Source: Aquibacillus salsiterrae
GTDB lineage: Bacteria > Bacillota > Bacilli > Bacillales > Amphibacillaceae
DNA length: 42,449 nucleotides
Reading direction: 5' to 3'
Assembly: GCF_028416595.1 (NCBI RefSeq)
Contig: NZ_JAMQKC010000018.1
Coordinates: forward strand, 1 to 42,449
Part shown: in pieces, positions 13,697 to 23,279 of the stretch
Numbering within the stretch: position 1 is the first letter of the stretch
Layout: every line of letters begins with the position of its first letter
The notes under the pieces: model-generated
What the model was told of the DNA's origin: nothing
Databases searched by the model: none
What the model saw: the letters and a program-made list of their open reading frames with translations, nothing else
Translations under genes and position numbers: made by a program

Positions 13697-14911
13697 GTGC
13701 AAAGACAAAGAACTGGAGATTTAAAATTAATTCAAGAATTAAATAGATCAATAATTTTAGATGTAATTCGAAAAAAAGGCCCCATTTCTAGAAGTGAAAT
13801 TGCTAAAATTATTGATCTTAGTCCAACAACGGTAACTTCAGCAGTTTATGAATTAATTCAAGAGGGACTTGTTTATGAAGATGGTGTCGGGGTTTCAAAC
13901 GGAGGAAGAAAACCTGTATTGTTACGGTTTAATCCTAACAATCACACAATTATTGGTCTATCTATCTCCAATTCTATGGTTAAAATAGCTGACATGAATT
14001 TGGAAGGCGAAGCATTGCGGAAAGAAATTTATCCTACCTACCAATACCAAGGGCAAGAAATGGTTGATCATATTTTAGAAGTAGTAGAGCAATTTCTATT
14101 TAAAAAAGCAGACATTGATAACTGTCAAGGTATTTCTGTGATTACGCCAGGGATTGTTGACGCACAAAACGGGGTGATTACATATAACTCAAAACTTAAA
14201 TTATATGATGTACCACTGAAATCGTTGATAGAAGAAAGAACGCATTTACCCACATACGTAGACAATGATGCAAATGCTCTTGTGTTAGCCGAAAGTTATT
14301 TTGGTTCATTTAGCACTTATAAAGACCTTCTTTTTATCACAATTGGTGATGGAGTAGGTGCTGGGATGATGGTTAATGGTTCAGTATTCCGCGGTTTTAT
14401 GGGCAGTTCTGGTGAATTTGGGCATACGACTGTTGTTCAAGATGGAGTAAGGTGCGAATGTGGTCAAACAGGATGTCTCGAAAACTATGTCAATTGGCCA
14501 GCCATCTATTCAAAAATTGTAACAGGGATTATGACCAAGGGACGAGATACAGTTATTACAGAAATGATTGATCACAATTTAAATAATATCCATCCTAAAG
14601 TGTTTGTGGATGCAGTTAATCAAGATGACGAACTAGTAATGGAGATCATGGAGGAAGTAATCCGATATCTATCAATCGCGATAAAAAATGCTGTTCACTT
14701 GTTTAATCCAGAAGTTGTCATTTTAAGCGGTGATATTATCCAAAACAATGTTGTTTTATTAGAAAAGATGAAAACTAGTGTTGCCAATCAAGTTATTCCA
14801 ATTTTACAAGATAAGATAAATATTCAGTCAACATCATTAGGTCCTGAATTTGAATTATTAGGTACTGCAGCAGTTATATTTCATGGGAAATTCAAATTTC
14901 AATTATCGTAA
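13697..14911 (+). CDS. ROK-family transcription repressor (NagC/XylR type)
   Basis: A 404-residue protein with an N-terminal winged helix-turn-helix (about residues 15-75: ISRSEIAKIIDLSPTTVTSA) and a C-terminal ROK sugar-sensing domain (VDNDANA at 188-194, GEFGH 239-243, CECGQTGC 253-260). Such proteins repress sugar operons and release DNA on binding a sugar ligand. The GTG start at 13697 lies 10-11 bases after AGGAGG. It heads the co-directional cluster that follows 72 bases later, so it is the probable local repressor. The ligand is unknown; it could be the glycoside or keto-sugar handled by the cluster. Confidence 0.85.
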   Translation: MQRQRTGDLKLIQELNRSIILDVIRKKGPISRSEIAKIIDLSPTTVTSAVYELIQEGLVYEDGVGVSNGGRKPVLLRFNPNNHTIIGLSISNSMVKIADMNLEGEALRKEIYPTYQYQGQEMVDHILEVVEQFLFKKADIDNCQGISVITPGIVDAQNGVITYNSKLKLYDVPLKSLIEERTHLPTYVDNDANALVLAESYFGSFSTYKDLLFITIGDGVGAGMMVNGSVFRGFMGSSGEFGHTTVVQDGVRCECGQTGCLENYVNWPAIYSKIVTGIMTKGRDTVITEMIDHNLNNIHPKVFVDAVNQDDELVMEIMEEVIRYLSIAIKNAVHLFNPEVVILSGDIIQNNVVLLEKMKTSVANQVIPILQDKINIQSTSLGPEFELLGTAAVIFHGKFKFQLS

Positions 14912-14983
14912 TTTTTAAGCGAAGGAACAAGCTAGTTATGGGGGAATTGCAAACAGCTCTTTATTATAGAAGGAGGAATTTAA

Positions 14984-15823
14984 ATGTTAAAAGGGGTTAA
15001 TCAATGGTGCTATCCTGAGGGGACGCCACTGGAAAAGGTGTTTGAATATAGTCGTGATGCGGGTTTTGATGCTGTCGAGTTAAATCTCAATCCGAATAAT
15101 GGGGTTGGTTTAACAATGACGACATCGGAAGCAGAGGCGCAAGCTATTCTTGAGTTAGCGACGTCCTATCAATTGCAATTAAGAAGTATCTCGACTGGTC
15201 TGTTATGGCAATCGCCTCTGTCTGATGAAAATAAAACTGTTCGAGACCAAGGCAGACACGTTGTCGAAAAACAGATTCAATTAGCACACGCGATGGGAAT
15301 GGATACTGTCCTAGTTGTTCCGGGTGCCGTCAGTGCTAAGACTTCGTATGAAAACTGTTATCGACGGAGTCAAGAGGAGTTAGCAAAATTGGTTCCAGTA
15401 GCCGAAAAATATCAGGTTCAGATTGGCATTGAAAACGTATGGAATAAATTTTTGCTGTCACCCTTGGAAATGGCGAGATTTATCGATGAACTAGATTCGG
15501 AGTATATTGGTGCTTATTTTGATGTCGGCAATGTGTTGCAGTTTGGCTATCCGGAACAATGGATTCGAACTCTAGGACAACGCATTAAGAAAATCCATGT
15601 AAAGGATTTTAATACTGCAGTCGGAAATATTACTGGGTTTGTCCCATTGTTAGTGGGTGATGTGAATTGGTTAGAGGTAAGGAAGGCATTAGCGGAAATT
15701 GGCTATGAGGACACTCTTACCGCCGAGCTTTCTCCTTATGCTGTCGGACCGCGATCGGCGGCTGAAGATACGGCAAGACATATGGAGACTATCATCCATC
15801 TAGAAACAAAAACTACCGTATAG
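14984..15823 (+). CDS. Sugar phosphate isomerase/epimerase-like TIM barrel 1
   Basis: A 279-residue xylose-isomerase-like (AP endonuclease 2 family) TIM barrel. Metal ligands are visible: Glu150 (IGIENVW), Asp180 (YFDVGN), His205 (IHVKD) and Glu248 (TAELSPY). Family members isomerise or epimerise sugars and keto-sugars, and some act as lyases on 3-keto-glycosides. It starts a tight run (11-base gap) with three Gfo/Idh/MocA genes, which suggests that it works on their oxidised product. GAAGGAGGAATTTAA supports ATG 14984. The substrate cannot be read from sequence. Confidence 0.85.
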   Translation: MLKGVNQWCYPEGTPLEKVFEYSRDAGFDAVELNLNPNNGVGLTMTTSEAEAQAILELATSYQLQLRSISTGLLWQSPLSDENKTVRDQGRHVVEKQIQLAHAMGMDTVLVVPGAVSAKTSYENCYRRSQEELAKLVPVAEKYQVQIGIENVWNKFLLSPLEMARFIDELDSEYIGAYFDVGNVLQFGYPEQWIRTLGQRIKKIHVKDFNTAVGNITGFVPLLVGDVNWLEVRKALAEIGYEDTLTAELSPYAVGPRSAAEDTARHMETIIHLETKTTV

Positions 15824-15834
15824 GAGGAGACGTA

Positions 15835-16821
15835 ATGAATAAGGTAAAAGTTGGTTTTGTAGGTGTTGGAGGAATAGCAGCTGAGCATTTGAAAAATATC
15901 GCCCAAAATCAGGATGCTGACATTGTAGCGGTATGTGACATCGTCAGTGAAAGCGCTACCAAATCTGGGGCGCAATATGACTGCCAATGGTATACAGACG
16001 TGGATGAGATGTTTCACAACGAGGAGCTAGACGCACTCTTTATCTGTGTTCCACCATTTGCGCATGGAAGCATCGAGGAAAGGGCCGCAGAGCTAGGAAT
16101 CCATCTCATGGTTGAAAAACCAATCGGATTGGAGCTGGCGACAGTCCAAAGTAAACATGAAAAAATCAAACAAGCAAACATCCTTTGTGCAACGGGTTAT
16201 TGCCTACGATATTTAGATACCGTTGCCGAAGCCAAGCGCTATTTGGAAGATAAAGAAATTGCAATGGTCCGCGGACATTATCTTACTTCCTTTGTCCCTA
16301 CTCCCTGGTACCGAGAAATGGATAAATCAGGTGGTCAATTAGTCGAGCAAGCAACGCATACCTTAGACTTGATTCGCTATTTGACAGGGGAAATGACGAG
16401 TGTTTATGCCAACATGAGTTTGCAAGTATCAGAGGATATCCCTGGGATCGATATTCCTGACGTAACCTCCGTCAATTTCACTTTTGCCAATGGAGCGGTC
16501 GGCCATCTGGATAGTACGTTTACCCAGCCTGATCACCGAATGGGTGTGGAGATATTGGGTAAGGATTTTCGCGTCGTTGTAGATGGGGTAGAGGTGACAA
16601 TTGTAGAAGTGGGTCGGACTATGACGTATAAATCGAAAGTCAACTTTTATGAAGAACAAGATAAAGCTTTTATTCAAGCAATTCTAACAAACAATGAAGA
16701 CTTGATTCTTTCAAACTATGAAAATGGCCTGAAAACGTTGGGGGTTACGCTGGCTGCAAATGAATCACAACAAACGGGTAACCCTGTCCAAATCAAGGGT
16801 TGGCAGTCATCATTAGCGTAA
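15835..16821 (+). CDS. Gfo/Idh/MocA oxidoreductase 1
   Basis: A 328-residue NAD(P)-dependent sugar oxidoreductase. The Rossmann start is VGFVGVGGIAAEH, and the catalytic Lys is in VEKP (Lys95). At the usual Asp-x3-His pair this copy has Glu171 and His175 (VEQATH), whereas the other three copies here have Asp. Family members oxidise or reduce a sugar or cyclitol hydroxyl, typically at C3 for glycosides. GGAGGAGACGTA precedes ATG 15835. It belongs to the isomerase/oxidoreductase/transport cluster. The Glu substitution may alter the substrate or pKa, or signal a different reaction. Confidence 0.87.
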   Translation: MNKVKVGFVGVGGIAAEHLKNIAQNQDADIVAVCDIVSESATKSGAQYDCQWYTDVDEMFHNEELDALFICVPPFAHGSIEERAAELGIHLMVEKPIGLELATVQSKHEKIKQANILCATGYCLRYLDTVAEAKRYLEDKEIAMVRGHYLTSFVPTPWYREMDKSGGQLVEQATHTLDLIRYLTGEMTSVYANMSLQVSEDIPGIDIPDVTSVNFTFANGAVGHLDSTFTQPDHRMGVEILGKDFRVVVDGVEVTIVEVGRTMTYKSKVNFYEEQDKAFIQAILTNNEDLILSNYENGLKTLGVTLAANESQQTGNPVQIKGWQSSLA

Positions 16822-16852
16822 AAAACCATTTCTTAAGGTAAAGGATGATTCG

Positions 16853-17857
16853 ATGTTAAAGGTAGTAGTCGTAGGACTGGGGAAAATTGGCCAAAGACAT
16901 TTAGACAATTGGGAACAGATTGATGGTTGCGAGATTGTTGGTCTGGTTAGCCGCAATCAGTATCAATTAGACCGATTTGGAAAAAAGTATCAAGCAAAAA
17001 CAGGATTTGAACTAAAGGGGTTGCTTAACAGGATAGACGCAGATGTAGTGGACATCTGTTTACCGACCTATCTTCATTTTACCAATGTGAAAGCAGCTGC
17101 AGAGGCAAAAGTGAATATTATTTGTGAAAAACCATTAGCTTTGCATGTCAAAGAAGCGAGAGAAATGATTCACATATGCCAACAAAATCAAGTCCAATTG
17201 TACGTTGGTCAAACACTCAGGTTTTTTCCTGCTTATGCGGAGGCGCACAATCAGGTTAAAAACGGGGCAATTGGCAACCCGGGTGTAGTTCGTCTTTCTC
17301 GAGGAACAGCTTATCCTGGAGAAAAGAGCTCATGGTACGGGGATGCCAGTAAAAGTGGCGGGGTAATCCTGGATTTAGGGGTTCATGATTTTGACTGGCT
17401 AATCTGGACGTTTGGTGATGTCGAAAGGGTGATGGCCCGCCATATCCAAAAACGTCTAGATAGCGAGAATGAATGGGAGTATTCGCTAGTTACTTTGCGA
17501 ATGGCGAATGGAACGATTGCCCATGTCGAACTATCCTGGGCCAAACAAGGTTTAGAAACATCCTTTGAAATAGCTGGTGATAAAGGGATGTTGGTAAATA
17601 GTAGTAAAGAAACTGTGCCAATCCAGTTGATGAACCGAAGCGAAACAAGTGCTGCGAGTTATCTACCCAACAATCAACTAGAAGAGTCACCTTTTTTAAA
17701 ACAGCTAAGCCATTTTAAAGATTGTTTAGAAGGTAAAACGGAGCCAATTGTAACAGCAAAGGATTCGGCAAAAGCGATAGAGGTTGCGGAGGCTGCGATT
17801 CTTTCAGCGTCATTAGGGCAGCCAGTAAATTTAGTCGAAAAGGGGGCTTTAAGGTGA
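16853..17857 (+). CDS. Gfo/Idh/MocA oxidoreductase 2
   Basis: A 334-residue member with the Rossmann motif VVGLGKIGQRH at the N-terminus, CEKPLAL (catalytic Lys) and the canonical Asp174/His178 pair in LDLGVHDFDW. The C-terminal alpha/beta domain (substrate binding and oligomerisation) is complete. It begins 31 bases after copy 1 and overlaps copy 3 by four bases, so the enzymes are co-expressed. It should be a cytosolic NAD(P)-dependent dehydrogenase of a sugar or sugar derivative; specificity is unknown. AAGGATGA is a moderate ribosome binding site. Confidence 0.88.
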   Translation: MLKVVVVGLGKIGQRHLDNWEQIDGCEIVGLVSRNQYQLDRFGKKYQAKTGFELKGLLNRIDADVVDICLPTYLHFTNVKAAAEAKVNIICEKPLALHVKEAREMIHICQQNQVQLYVGQTLRFFPAYAEAHNQVKNGAIGNPGVVRLSRGTAYPGEKSSWYGDASKSGGVILDLGVHDFDWLIWTFGDVERVMARHIQKRLDSENEWEYSLVTLRMANGTIAHVELSWAKQGLETSFEIAGDKGMLVNSSKETVPIQLMNRSETSAASYLPNNQLEESPFLKQLSHFKDCLEGKTEPIVTAKDSAKAIEVAEAAILSASLGQPVNLVEKGALR

Positions 17858-18849
17858 AGGTAGGGATCATCAGCTTTGCTCATATGCATGCCCAGAGTTA
17901 TGCCAAGCATTTACTAAATCTAAATCATCCGGACGTTTCATTGTCTGCAATTTGGGATGAGGACCAACAGCGAGGGGAGGCGATGGCAACACAATATCAG
18001 AGCGACTATTACCAAGATTTAGATGCCTTTTTACAAACGGATATCGAGGCGGTTGTAATTTGTTCCGAAAACGCAAACCATAAACTCCATGTAACCAAAG
18101 CAGCACGGGCGAAAAAGCATATTTTGTGTGAAAAGCCGATTGCAACAGAAATAGACGATGCTAAGGAAATGATTGCTGTTTGTCGTGAGGAAGATGTGAC
18201 TTTGCAAGTGGCTTATCCTGTTCGGTTTTCGCCAGTGATCAAGCGGGTTAAAGAAATCGTGACATCAGGGCAAATTGGGGATGTTGTTGCCATAAATGGA
18301 ACGAATCATGGTCAAATGCCGGGTGGATGGTTTGTGGATAAATCTTTGTCTGGTGGTGGTGCCGCTACAGATCATATTGTTCACATAATGGATCTCGTCC
18401 GATGGCTGTTAAACGATGAAGTGAAAAGTGTTTATGCTGAACTCGATACCCGTTTTTATGATATTGAGGTGGAGGATTGTGGCATTGTCTCACTTGAATT
18501 GGAATCGGGAGTCATCGTTACGATTGATCCAAGCTGGTCAAGACCAAAAACTTTTCCAACCTGGGGAGACGTCACGGTGGAGATTACCGGAACAAAAGGA
18601 AACCTCTCGGTTGATGCGTTGAAGCAACATTCCTTGTATTACAACGATGCCGACCAACAAGTGCAACAATTGCCATGGGGATCGGACATAGATGGAAAGT
18701 TAATCGATGACTTTATCGATTGTGTAAAGTCAGGGCGAGACCCATCGATTTCGGGGGAAGATGGGTTGAGAACCTTGGAGGTAGTCAAAGCTGCTTATCG
18801 ATCAGCACATCAGAAACAGTCGCTTCTATTGGAGCGAGTTGAAATCTGA
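17854..18849 (+). CDS. Gfo/Idh/MocA oxidoreductase 3
   Basis: A 331-residue member. The N-terminus is unusual: VGIISFAHMHAQSYAKHL replaces the normal Gly-rich GxGxxG, so the dinucleotide loop is atypical, with Phe-Ala-His-Met-His in its place. CEKPIAT keeps the catalytic Lys, and Asp173/His177 (ATDHIVH) are present. GTG 17854 overlaps the previous stop (GTGA), which implies translational coupling; AAGGGGGCTTTAAG serves as binding site. The altered loop may mean a tightly bound cofactor or different cofactor geometry. This is a prediction from sequence only. Confidence 0.86.
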   Translation: MKVGIISFAHMHAQSYAKHLLNLNHPDVSLSAIWDEDQQRGEAMATQYQSDYYQDLDAFLQTDIEAVVICSENANHKLHVTKAARAKKHILCEKPIATEIDDAKEMIAVCREEDVTLQVAYPVRFSPVIKRVKEIVTSGQIGDVVAINGTNHGQMPGGWFVDKSLSGGGAATDHIVHIMDLVRWLLNDEVKSVYAELDTRFYDIEVEDCGIVSLELESGVIVTIDPSWSRPKTFPTWGDVTVEITGTKGNLSVDALKQHSLYYNDADQQVQQLPWGSDIDGKLIDDFIDCVKSGRDPSISGEDGLRTLEVVKAAYRSAHQKQSLLLERVEI

Positions 18850-18886
18850 AACCATAGCTAAGGATTATTTGGATAGGAGTGATGTT

Positions 18887-19804
18887 ATGGCAGTAAAACA
18901 AAGTGCAGTTCCTAAGAAAAAATTATTCACCTCAAAGGATTGGGCTGGTTATGTTTTCTCTGCTCCTTTATTGATTGGCATACTAGGCTTTGCCATCTAT
19001 CCGATGGTAGCAGCATTCATCATGAGTTTCCAAAAAACATCGAACTCTTTGGTGGGTGAATGGGTGGGTATTAGTAATTACGTGTATGTATTAACAGATC
19101 AGATCTTTTGGCAGTCAATTTACAACACATTTTATATGGGGATATTATCAGTTGTGCTTGGTGTCATCCTTTCTTTCGTGTTAGCTAGTTTAATCTATAA
19201 TGTCCCGTCTAGTAAATGGCGAAATTTTTTTAAGGGTGTTTATTTCTTGCCTAATGTTGTTTCGCTTGTTGCCACTAGTATTTTATTTACCTTTTTATTC
19301 AACCCCGGTAAAGAGGGTCTCTTAAACTTTTTTATTGGGTTGTTTGGATTTGATCCAATTGGCTGGTTTACAGATCCCACATATTCAAGATTTAGTATCG
19401 TGTTAATGACACTGTGGGGGATGCTCGGGTACAATACTATTATTTTTATAGCTTCCTTGACTAGTGTACCTAGGGATTTGTATGAAGCAGCGGAAATAGA
19501 CGGGGCAAATTGGTTTAAAAAGTGGTTTTATATTACAGTTCCTTATTTAAAACCAATCATCATGTTTATGGTCATAATCGGGACAATAAACGCAATGAAA
19601 CGGTTTACGGATGTTTGGTTAATTGGTGGGACAGCTGGAAATCCAGCGGGCTCCTTAATGACCGCAGTATTATATATCTATCGAAATGGATTTCTCTCTT
19701 CACAAATGGGAATTGCAACAGCAGCCTCTTATATTTTATTTATGTTTATTCTCGTCTTGACGATTGTGTTATTAATATCGAATAGGAAAAATAATTTTGA
19801 TTAG
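18887..19804 (+). CDS. ABC sugar transporter permease (MalF/UgpA type)
   Basis: A 305-residue inner-membrane permease with six predicted spans and the EAA loop around residues 200-220 (YEAAEIDGANWFKKW), which contacts the ATPase. ATG 18887 (AGGAGTGATGTT upstream) is preferred to a TTG at 18839 overlapping the previous gene. It is the first of three transporter genes (permease, permease, binding protein). No ATPase gene is nearby, so a shared MsmX-type ATPase encoded elsewhere is expected, as for other Bacillus CUT1 sugar importers. Confidence 0.9.
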   Translation: MAVKQSAVPKKKLFTSKDWAGYVFSAPLLIGILGFAIYPMVAAFIMSFQKTSNSLVGEWVGISNYVYVLTDQIFWQSIYNTFYMGILSVVLGVILSFVLASLIYNVPSSKWRNFFKGVYFLPNVVSLVATSILFTFLFNPGKEGLLNFFIGLFGFDPIGWFTDPTYSRFSIVLMTLWGMLGYNTIIFIASLTSVPRDLYEAAEIDGANWFKKWFYITVPYLKPIIMFMVIIGTINAMKRFTDVWLIGGTAGNPAGSLMTAVLYIYRNGFLSSQMGIATAASYILFMFILVLTIVLLISNRKNNFD

Positions 19805-19815
19805 GAGGGATATAA

Positions 19816-20709
19816 ATGAAGACTGTACCGATAGATTCTGAAATTAAAAAAAATCAAGTGATAGCATATAAATCAATTAAAAAAACGCGATTGGTCGGTA
19901 ATATTGTGCTAACAGGAATTCTTTTATTTGGCTCCCTCATCATGATTATTCCTTTCCTGTGGATGGTTTTAACAAGCTTTGACTGGCAAGCGCGTTTGAA
20001 TATCCCATTTCCTCCTAGATTTTGGCCGAAAGAATTTTCTATCAGAACTTACACGCTTGCATTTTCTAACATTCCAATGATGAAATATATCTTTAATTCA
20101 TTGCTTATATCTATTGGAGTGATAGTGGTTAGTTTATCTTCCGCACTTATGTCTGGCTATGCGATCTCAAAATTAAAGTTTAAAGGATCGACCATTGTGT
20201 TGGTCTTAGCATTGAGTACGATGATGATACCTTTTGAGATGACAATGATTCCACAATATTTATTGTTTTCAAAGTTAAGTTTGCTAGATTCTTATTGGGC
20301 TTTTTATTTACCTGCACTTAATTTTGCGTTTGGAACTTTTTTGTCCAAATCTTTCGTAGATCAGATTCCTGCTTCCCTGCGAGAAGCGGGAATTATAGAT
20401 GGAGCGAGTGAATTTATCGTATTTTTAAAGATTTACTTGCCGTTGTGTTTACCGATTTTGGCAACGATGGTCATTTTACAATTCTTAGCTGTTTGGAACG
20501 ATTTACTTTGGCCGTTATTGGCGTTACAGACACCAGACAAATTTACAATCCAACTAGGTTTGGCGATGTTTTCCTATAATAAGGATTTACCATTACCTTC
20601 TGTCATCATGGCTGCAACAACAGTTAGTTTGCTTCCAGTTATTCTTACGTATTTATTCCTACAACGATATATTGTTGAAAGTATAGCGTTGTCCGGAATT
20701 AAACAATAA
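19816..20709 (+). CDS. ABC sugar transporter permease (MalG/UgpE type)
   Basis: A 297-residue permease with six predicted membrane segments and the EAA loop near residues 189-208 (REAGIIDGASEFIVFLK). It pairs with the permease encoded 11 bases upstream to form the channel of a CUT1-type importer. AGGAGGGATATAA precedes the ATG. A cytoplasmic N-terminal extension of about 30 residues is charged. The transported compound is probably an oligosaccharide or glycoside, judged only from the family and from neighbouring sugar enzymes. Confidence 0.9.
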   Translation: MKTVPIDSEIKKNQVIAYKSIKKTRLVGNIVLTGILLFGSLIMIIPFLWMVLTSFDWQARLNIPFPPRFWPKEFSIRTYTLAFSNIPMMKYIFNSLLISIGVIVVSLSSALMSGYAISKLKFKGSTIVLVLALSTMMIPFEMTMIPQYLLFSKLSLLDSYWAFYLPALNFAFGTFLSKSFVDQIPASLREAGIIDGASEFIVFLKIYLPLCLPILATMVILQFLAVWNDLLWPLLALQTPDKFTIQLGLAMFSYNKDLPLPSVIMAATTVSLLPVILTYLFLQRYIVESIALSGIKQ

Positions 20710-20786
20710 TTGGGGAAGGAGGCATATTTATTCAATTTATCTATCTTGATATTTTAATGTAGTCAAAATTTAAAAGGGGTGGAGTT

Positions 20787-22163
20787 ATGAAATTGAAGCT
20801 TTTCCTTGTTGTTTGCATGTTATCTGTTTTTACATTAGCTGCATGTTCCTCTGAATCTGGTAGTGTTGAAGGTCAAAACAGTGATATTGAAGTTGTTTCT
20901 GATATAGAGGGGACAGTTCGGGTTGCATTAGCAGGGTTTCAATTAGAAGACGGGATGGATCCAATTACGGGTGTGGAGAACAAAGGAATGAAGACATTCA
21001 TCAAGGAACAGTTTACGCCACGTTATCCGAATATTAAAGTAGAGCTTACCCAAGTTCCCTGGGAGAATGCAAAAGCCAAACAAACGGCTATGTTGCAGTC
21101 CGGAGACGTCGATGTTTTGTATTCAGGAGGGGCATTTGCATCGCAATGGAATCAGAAAGGTTTATTAAAACCACTGGATGGTTTGATAGAAAATGATGAT
21201 AGCTTTGATTCTAGTTTATATTTAGAAGGTTTATGGAAAGGTTCCTATAGTACAAAGTCCTTCGATAAAACAGTCCATTTTGGTATTCCGGCAGTATTGG
21301 GTCGACGAGTCACGATTTATGATCAAGAAATATTTGACCAGTGGGGGGTAGAGCCTCTTTCTGAAAATCCAAGTCCACAAGAGGTTTTGGAAAAAGCAAA
21401 GCAAATGACAGGCGAAAACCCAGAAACAGGAAAGCAGAACTACGGCTTATGGTTTGATGGTAAAAGTTTAAATGCATCAACATTTGTTGCCTTGACACAT
21501 GCTTTTGGAGCACCAGGTGCTGAGGGTTCATTGGATGATTTAGCAAACATAAAATGGAAATTGAACAGTCCAGAAATGGTAAAAGTGTTGGAATGGATAG
21601 AAGAGGCTGCACAGTTACCACCTTCTGGTTTCGTCAATGCAGAAGGTGCAGAGAACTTTGGGATTGAAGGCAATGATATTGCTATAAGACTGGATGGTTC
21701 TGGCGCAGCTACAATGGGTGAAGTTCGTGCTACAGATGATGATGCGTTAATTGATCGATTTAAGCCAGTTTTAAATCTTGGACCAGATGGTCAAGGATGG
21801 GTAGCGGTTGATCCATATGTCATGGCAAAAGACGCACAAAACGTTGAAGCCTCCTGGGAGGTACTTAAATTTCTAACAGGTTATGAAGCACAAAAGCATA
21901 ACTATGAAAATTATACCATGACGCCAACACTTGCCGACGCAGACTTTGTGAGTGATCAAGACACTTTTATGAAAGTAGCTGCAGATATTGCTTCGGTCAC
22001 TAAATCGACGTTAATGGATGAAGCAAATCCTTTCTTCAGTAGTGAAATTACACCAGCTATAAACGGATTTATAAGTAAAGCAAGTAACGGTAATGCACCA
22101 GAAATTCAACCTTTCTTAGATAATCTACAGGAGCGTGCAGAAAAGTGGTCAGCAAATCAATAG
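20787..22163 (+). CDS. Extracellular sugar-binding lipoprotein of the ABC importer
   Basis: A 458-residue family-1 solute-binding protein. A signal peptide ends in the lipobox LAAC with Cys20, so it is lipid-anchored outside the cell. The mature part has the two-lobe architecture (VRVALAGF start, QVPWENAKAKQTAMLQSGDVDV region) of MalE/UgpB-like proteins. It binds the substrate and delivers it to the two permeases encoded just upstream. AAAAGGGGTGGAG lies before the ATG. The 77-base gap before it may hold a processing site, since binding proteins are usually made in excess. Confidence 0.9.
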   Translation: MKLKLFLVVCMLSVFTLAACSSESGSVEGQNSDIEVVSDIEGTVRVALAGFQLEDGMDPITGVENKGMKTFIKEQFTPRYPNIKVELTQVPWENAKAKQTAMLQSGDVDVLYSGGAFASQWNQKGLLKPLDGLIENDDSFDSSLYLEGLWKGSYSTKSFDKTVHFGIPAVLGRRVTIYDQEIFDQWGVEPLSENPSPQEVLEKAKQMTGENPETGKQNYGLWFDGKSLNASTFVALTHAFGAPGAEGSLDDLANIKWKLNSPEMVKVLEWIEEAAQLPPSGFVNAEGAENFGIEGNDIAIRLDGSGAATMGEVRATDDDALIDRFKPVLNLGPDGQGWVAVDPYVMAKDAQNVEASWEVLKFLTGYEAQKHNYENYTMTPTLADADFVSDQDTFMKVAADIASVTKSTLMDEANPFFSSEITPAINGFISKASNGNAPEIQPFLDNLQERAEKWSANQ

Positions 22164-22278
22164 GAACAGGTAAATCAAATGCCTTGCTTTCCTAGTTTTG
22201 CCTAAAACAAACACTTTTTGTTTGCTGTCTGAAAAATAATTTACAAGAACAGACATGTTACTTGTGAAGAGAAATTAG

Positions 22279-22307
22279 ATTAGGTGTGACTTGTAGCCAC
22301 ACCTAAT
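22279..22307 (+). terminator. Hairpin between the binding-protein gene and isomerase 2
   Basis: ATTAGGTGTG and CACACCTAAT form a perfect 10-bp stem with a 9-base loop. No U-run follows (TATAGTCT), so it may act as an mRNA stabiliser or partial terminator that favours the binding-protein message. Confidence 0.5.
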
Positions 22308-22333
22308 TATAGTCTACAACAGGAGGTATGATG

Positions 22334-23200
22334 ATGAAGTTAGGATTAAGCTCCTACAGTTTGTTTTCCGCATTAAAAGCTAAGGAAATCACAATCTTGG
22401 AAGCGATTCAATGGGTGGCGGATCAAGGGGGTGAACATATCGAGATTGTCCCCAATCTTGGATTTACGTTAGATGAAGTGAACTTAGTCGACGAAATTAG
22501 AGACAAAGCAGCTGAGGTTGGGATTGCAATCTCTAATTATGCCATTGGTGCTGATTTTCTCAAAGAGGAGGAAGCTAGCTATCAAGCCGAAATTGAACGT
22601 GTCCAACGAGAAGTAGATATTGCGAATCGACTCGGTGTGAAGCTGATGCGCCATGACGTTGCTTCCCGCCCAATTCAGGAATGTACGATTAAACAATTTG
22701 AAGAGGATTTGCCAAGACTGGTTGCAGCCTGTCAACAAATTGCCGATTATGCTGCCCAATATGGAATTACGACGAGTGTGGAAAACCATGGTTATTTTGT
22801 GCAAGCAAGTGATCGAGTGCAAACGCTGATTAACCACGTTGATCGGGCTAATTTTCGAACAACATTAGATGTTGGTAATTTCTTATGCGCCGATGAAAAT
22901 CCAGTCGCTGCCGTTAAAAAGAACATTGCTTTTGCCACGATGGTCCATATTAAAGACTTTTACCACAGGCCAGCGTCCCAATATCCTGGTGAGGGGTGGT
23001 TACAGACAATTGCCGGAGACTACTTACGCGGTTCCATTATTGGCCATGGGGATATTAACCTAAGAGAGATTTTAAAAATAATAAAAGAATCCGGATATGA
23101 TGGCTATATTTCCGTTGAATTTGAAGGGATGGAAGAATGTCAACAAGGGTCTAAATTAAGCATGGACAATGTCCGCAGGCTTTGGAAGCAAATGGATTGA
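22334..23200 (+). CDS. Sugar phosphate isomerase/epimerase-like TIM barrel 2
   Basis: A 288-residue xylose-isomerase-like TIM barrel, distinct from the copy at 14984. Metal ligands appear in SVENHG, LDVGNF, VHIKD and SVEFEG. Three ATGs occur in a row (22328, 22331, 22334). AGGAGG at 22321-22326 is spaced best for the third, giving MKLGLSSYSL. It is followed 79 bases on by a fourth oxidoreductase, repeating the epimerase-dehydrogenase pairing seen at the head of the cluster. The two pairs may act on different substrates or different steps. Confidence 0.85.
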   Translation: MKLGLSSYSLFSALKAKEITILEAIQWVADQGGEHIEIVPNLGFTLDEVNLVDEIRDKAAEVGIAISNYAIGADFLKEEEASYQAEIERVQREVDIANRLGVKLMRHDVASRPIQECTIKQFEEDLPRLVAACQQIADYAAQYGITTSVENHGYFVQASDRVQTLINHVDRANFRTTLDVGNFLCADENPVAAVKKNIAFATMVHIKDFYHRPASQYPGEGWLQTIAGDYLRGSIIGHGDINLREILKIIKESGYDGYISVEFEGMEECQQGSKLSMDNVRRLWKQMD

Positions 23201-23279
23201 TAGCTTGAATTTAAAAGTTTACACGCTAGTCCCTGCTAGACCTTTGAAAAAGTTACTATGATAGAGGGGGAGACGAAAT

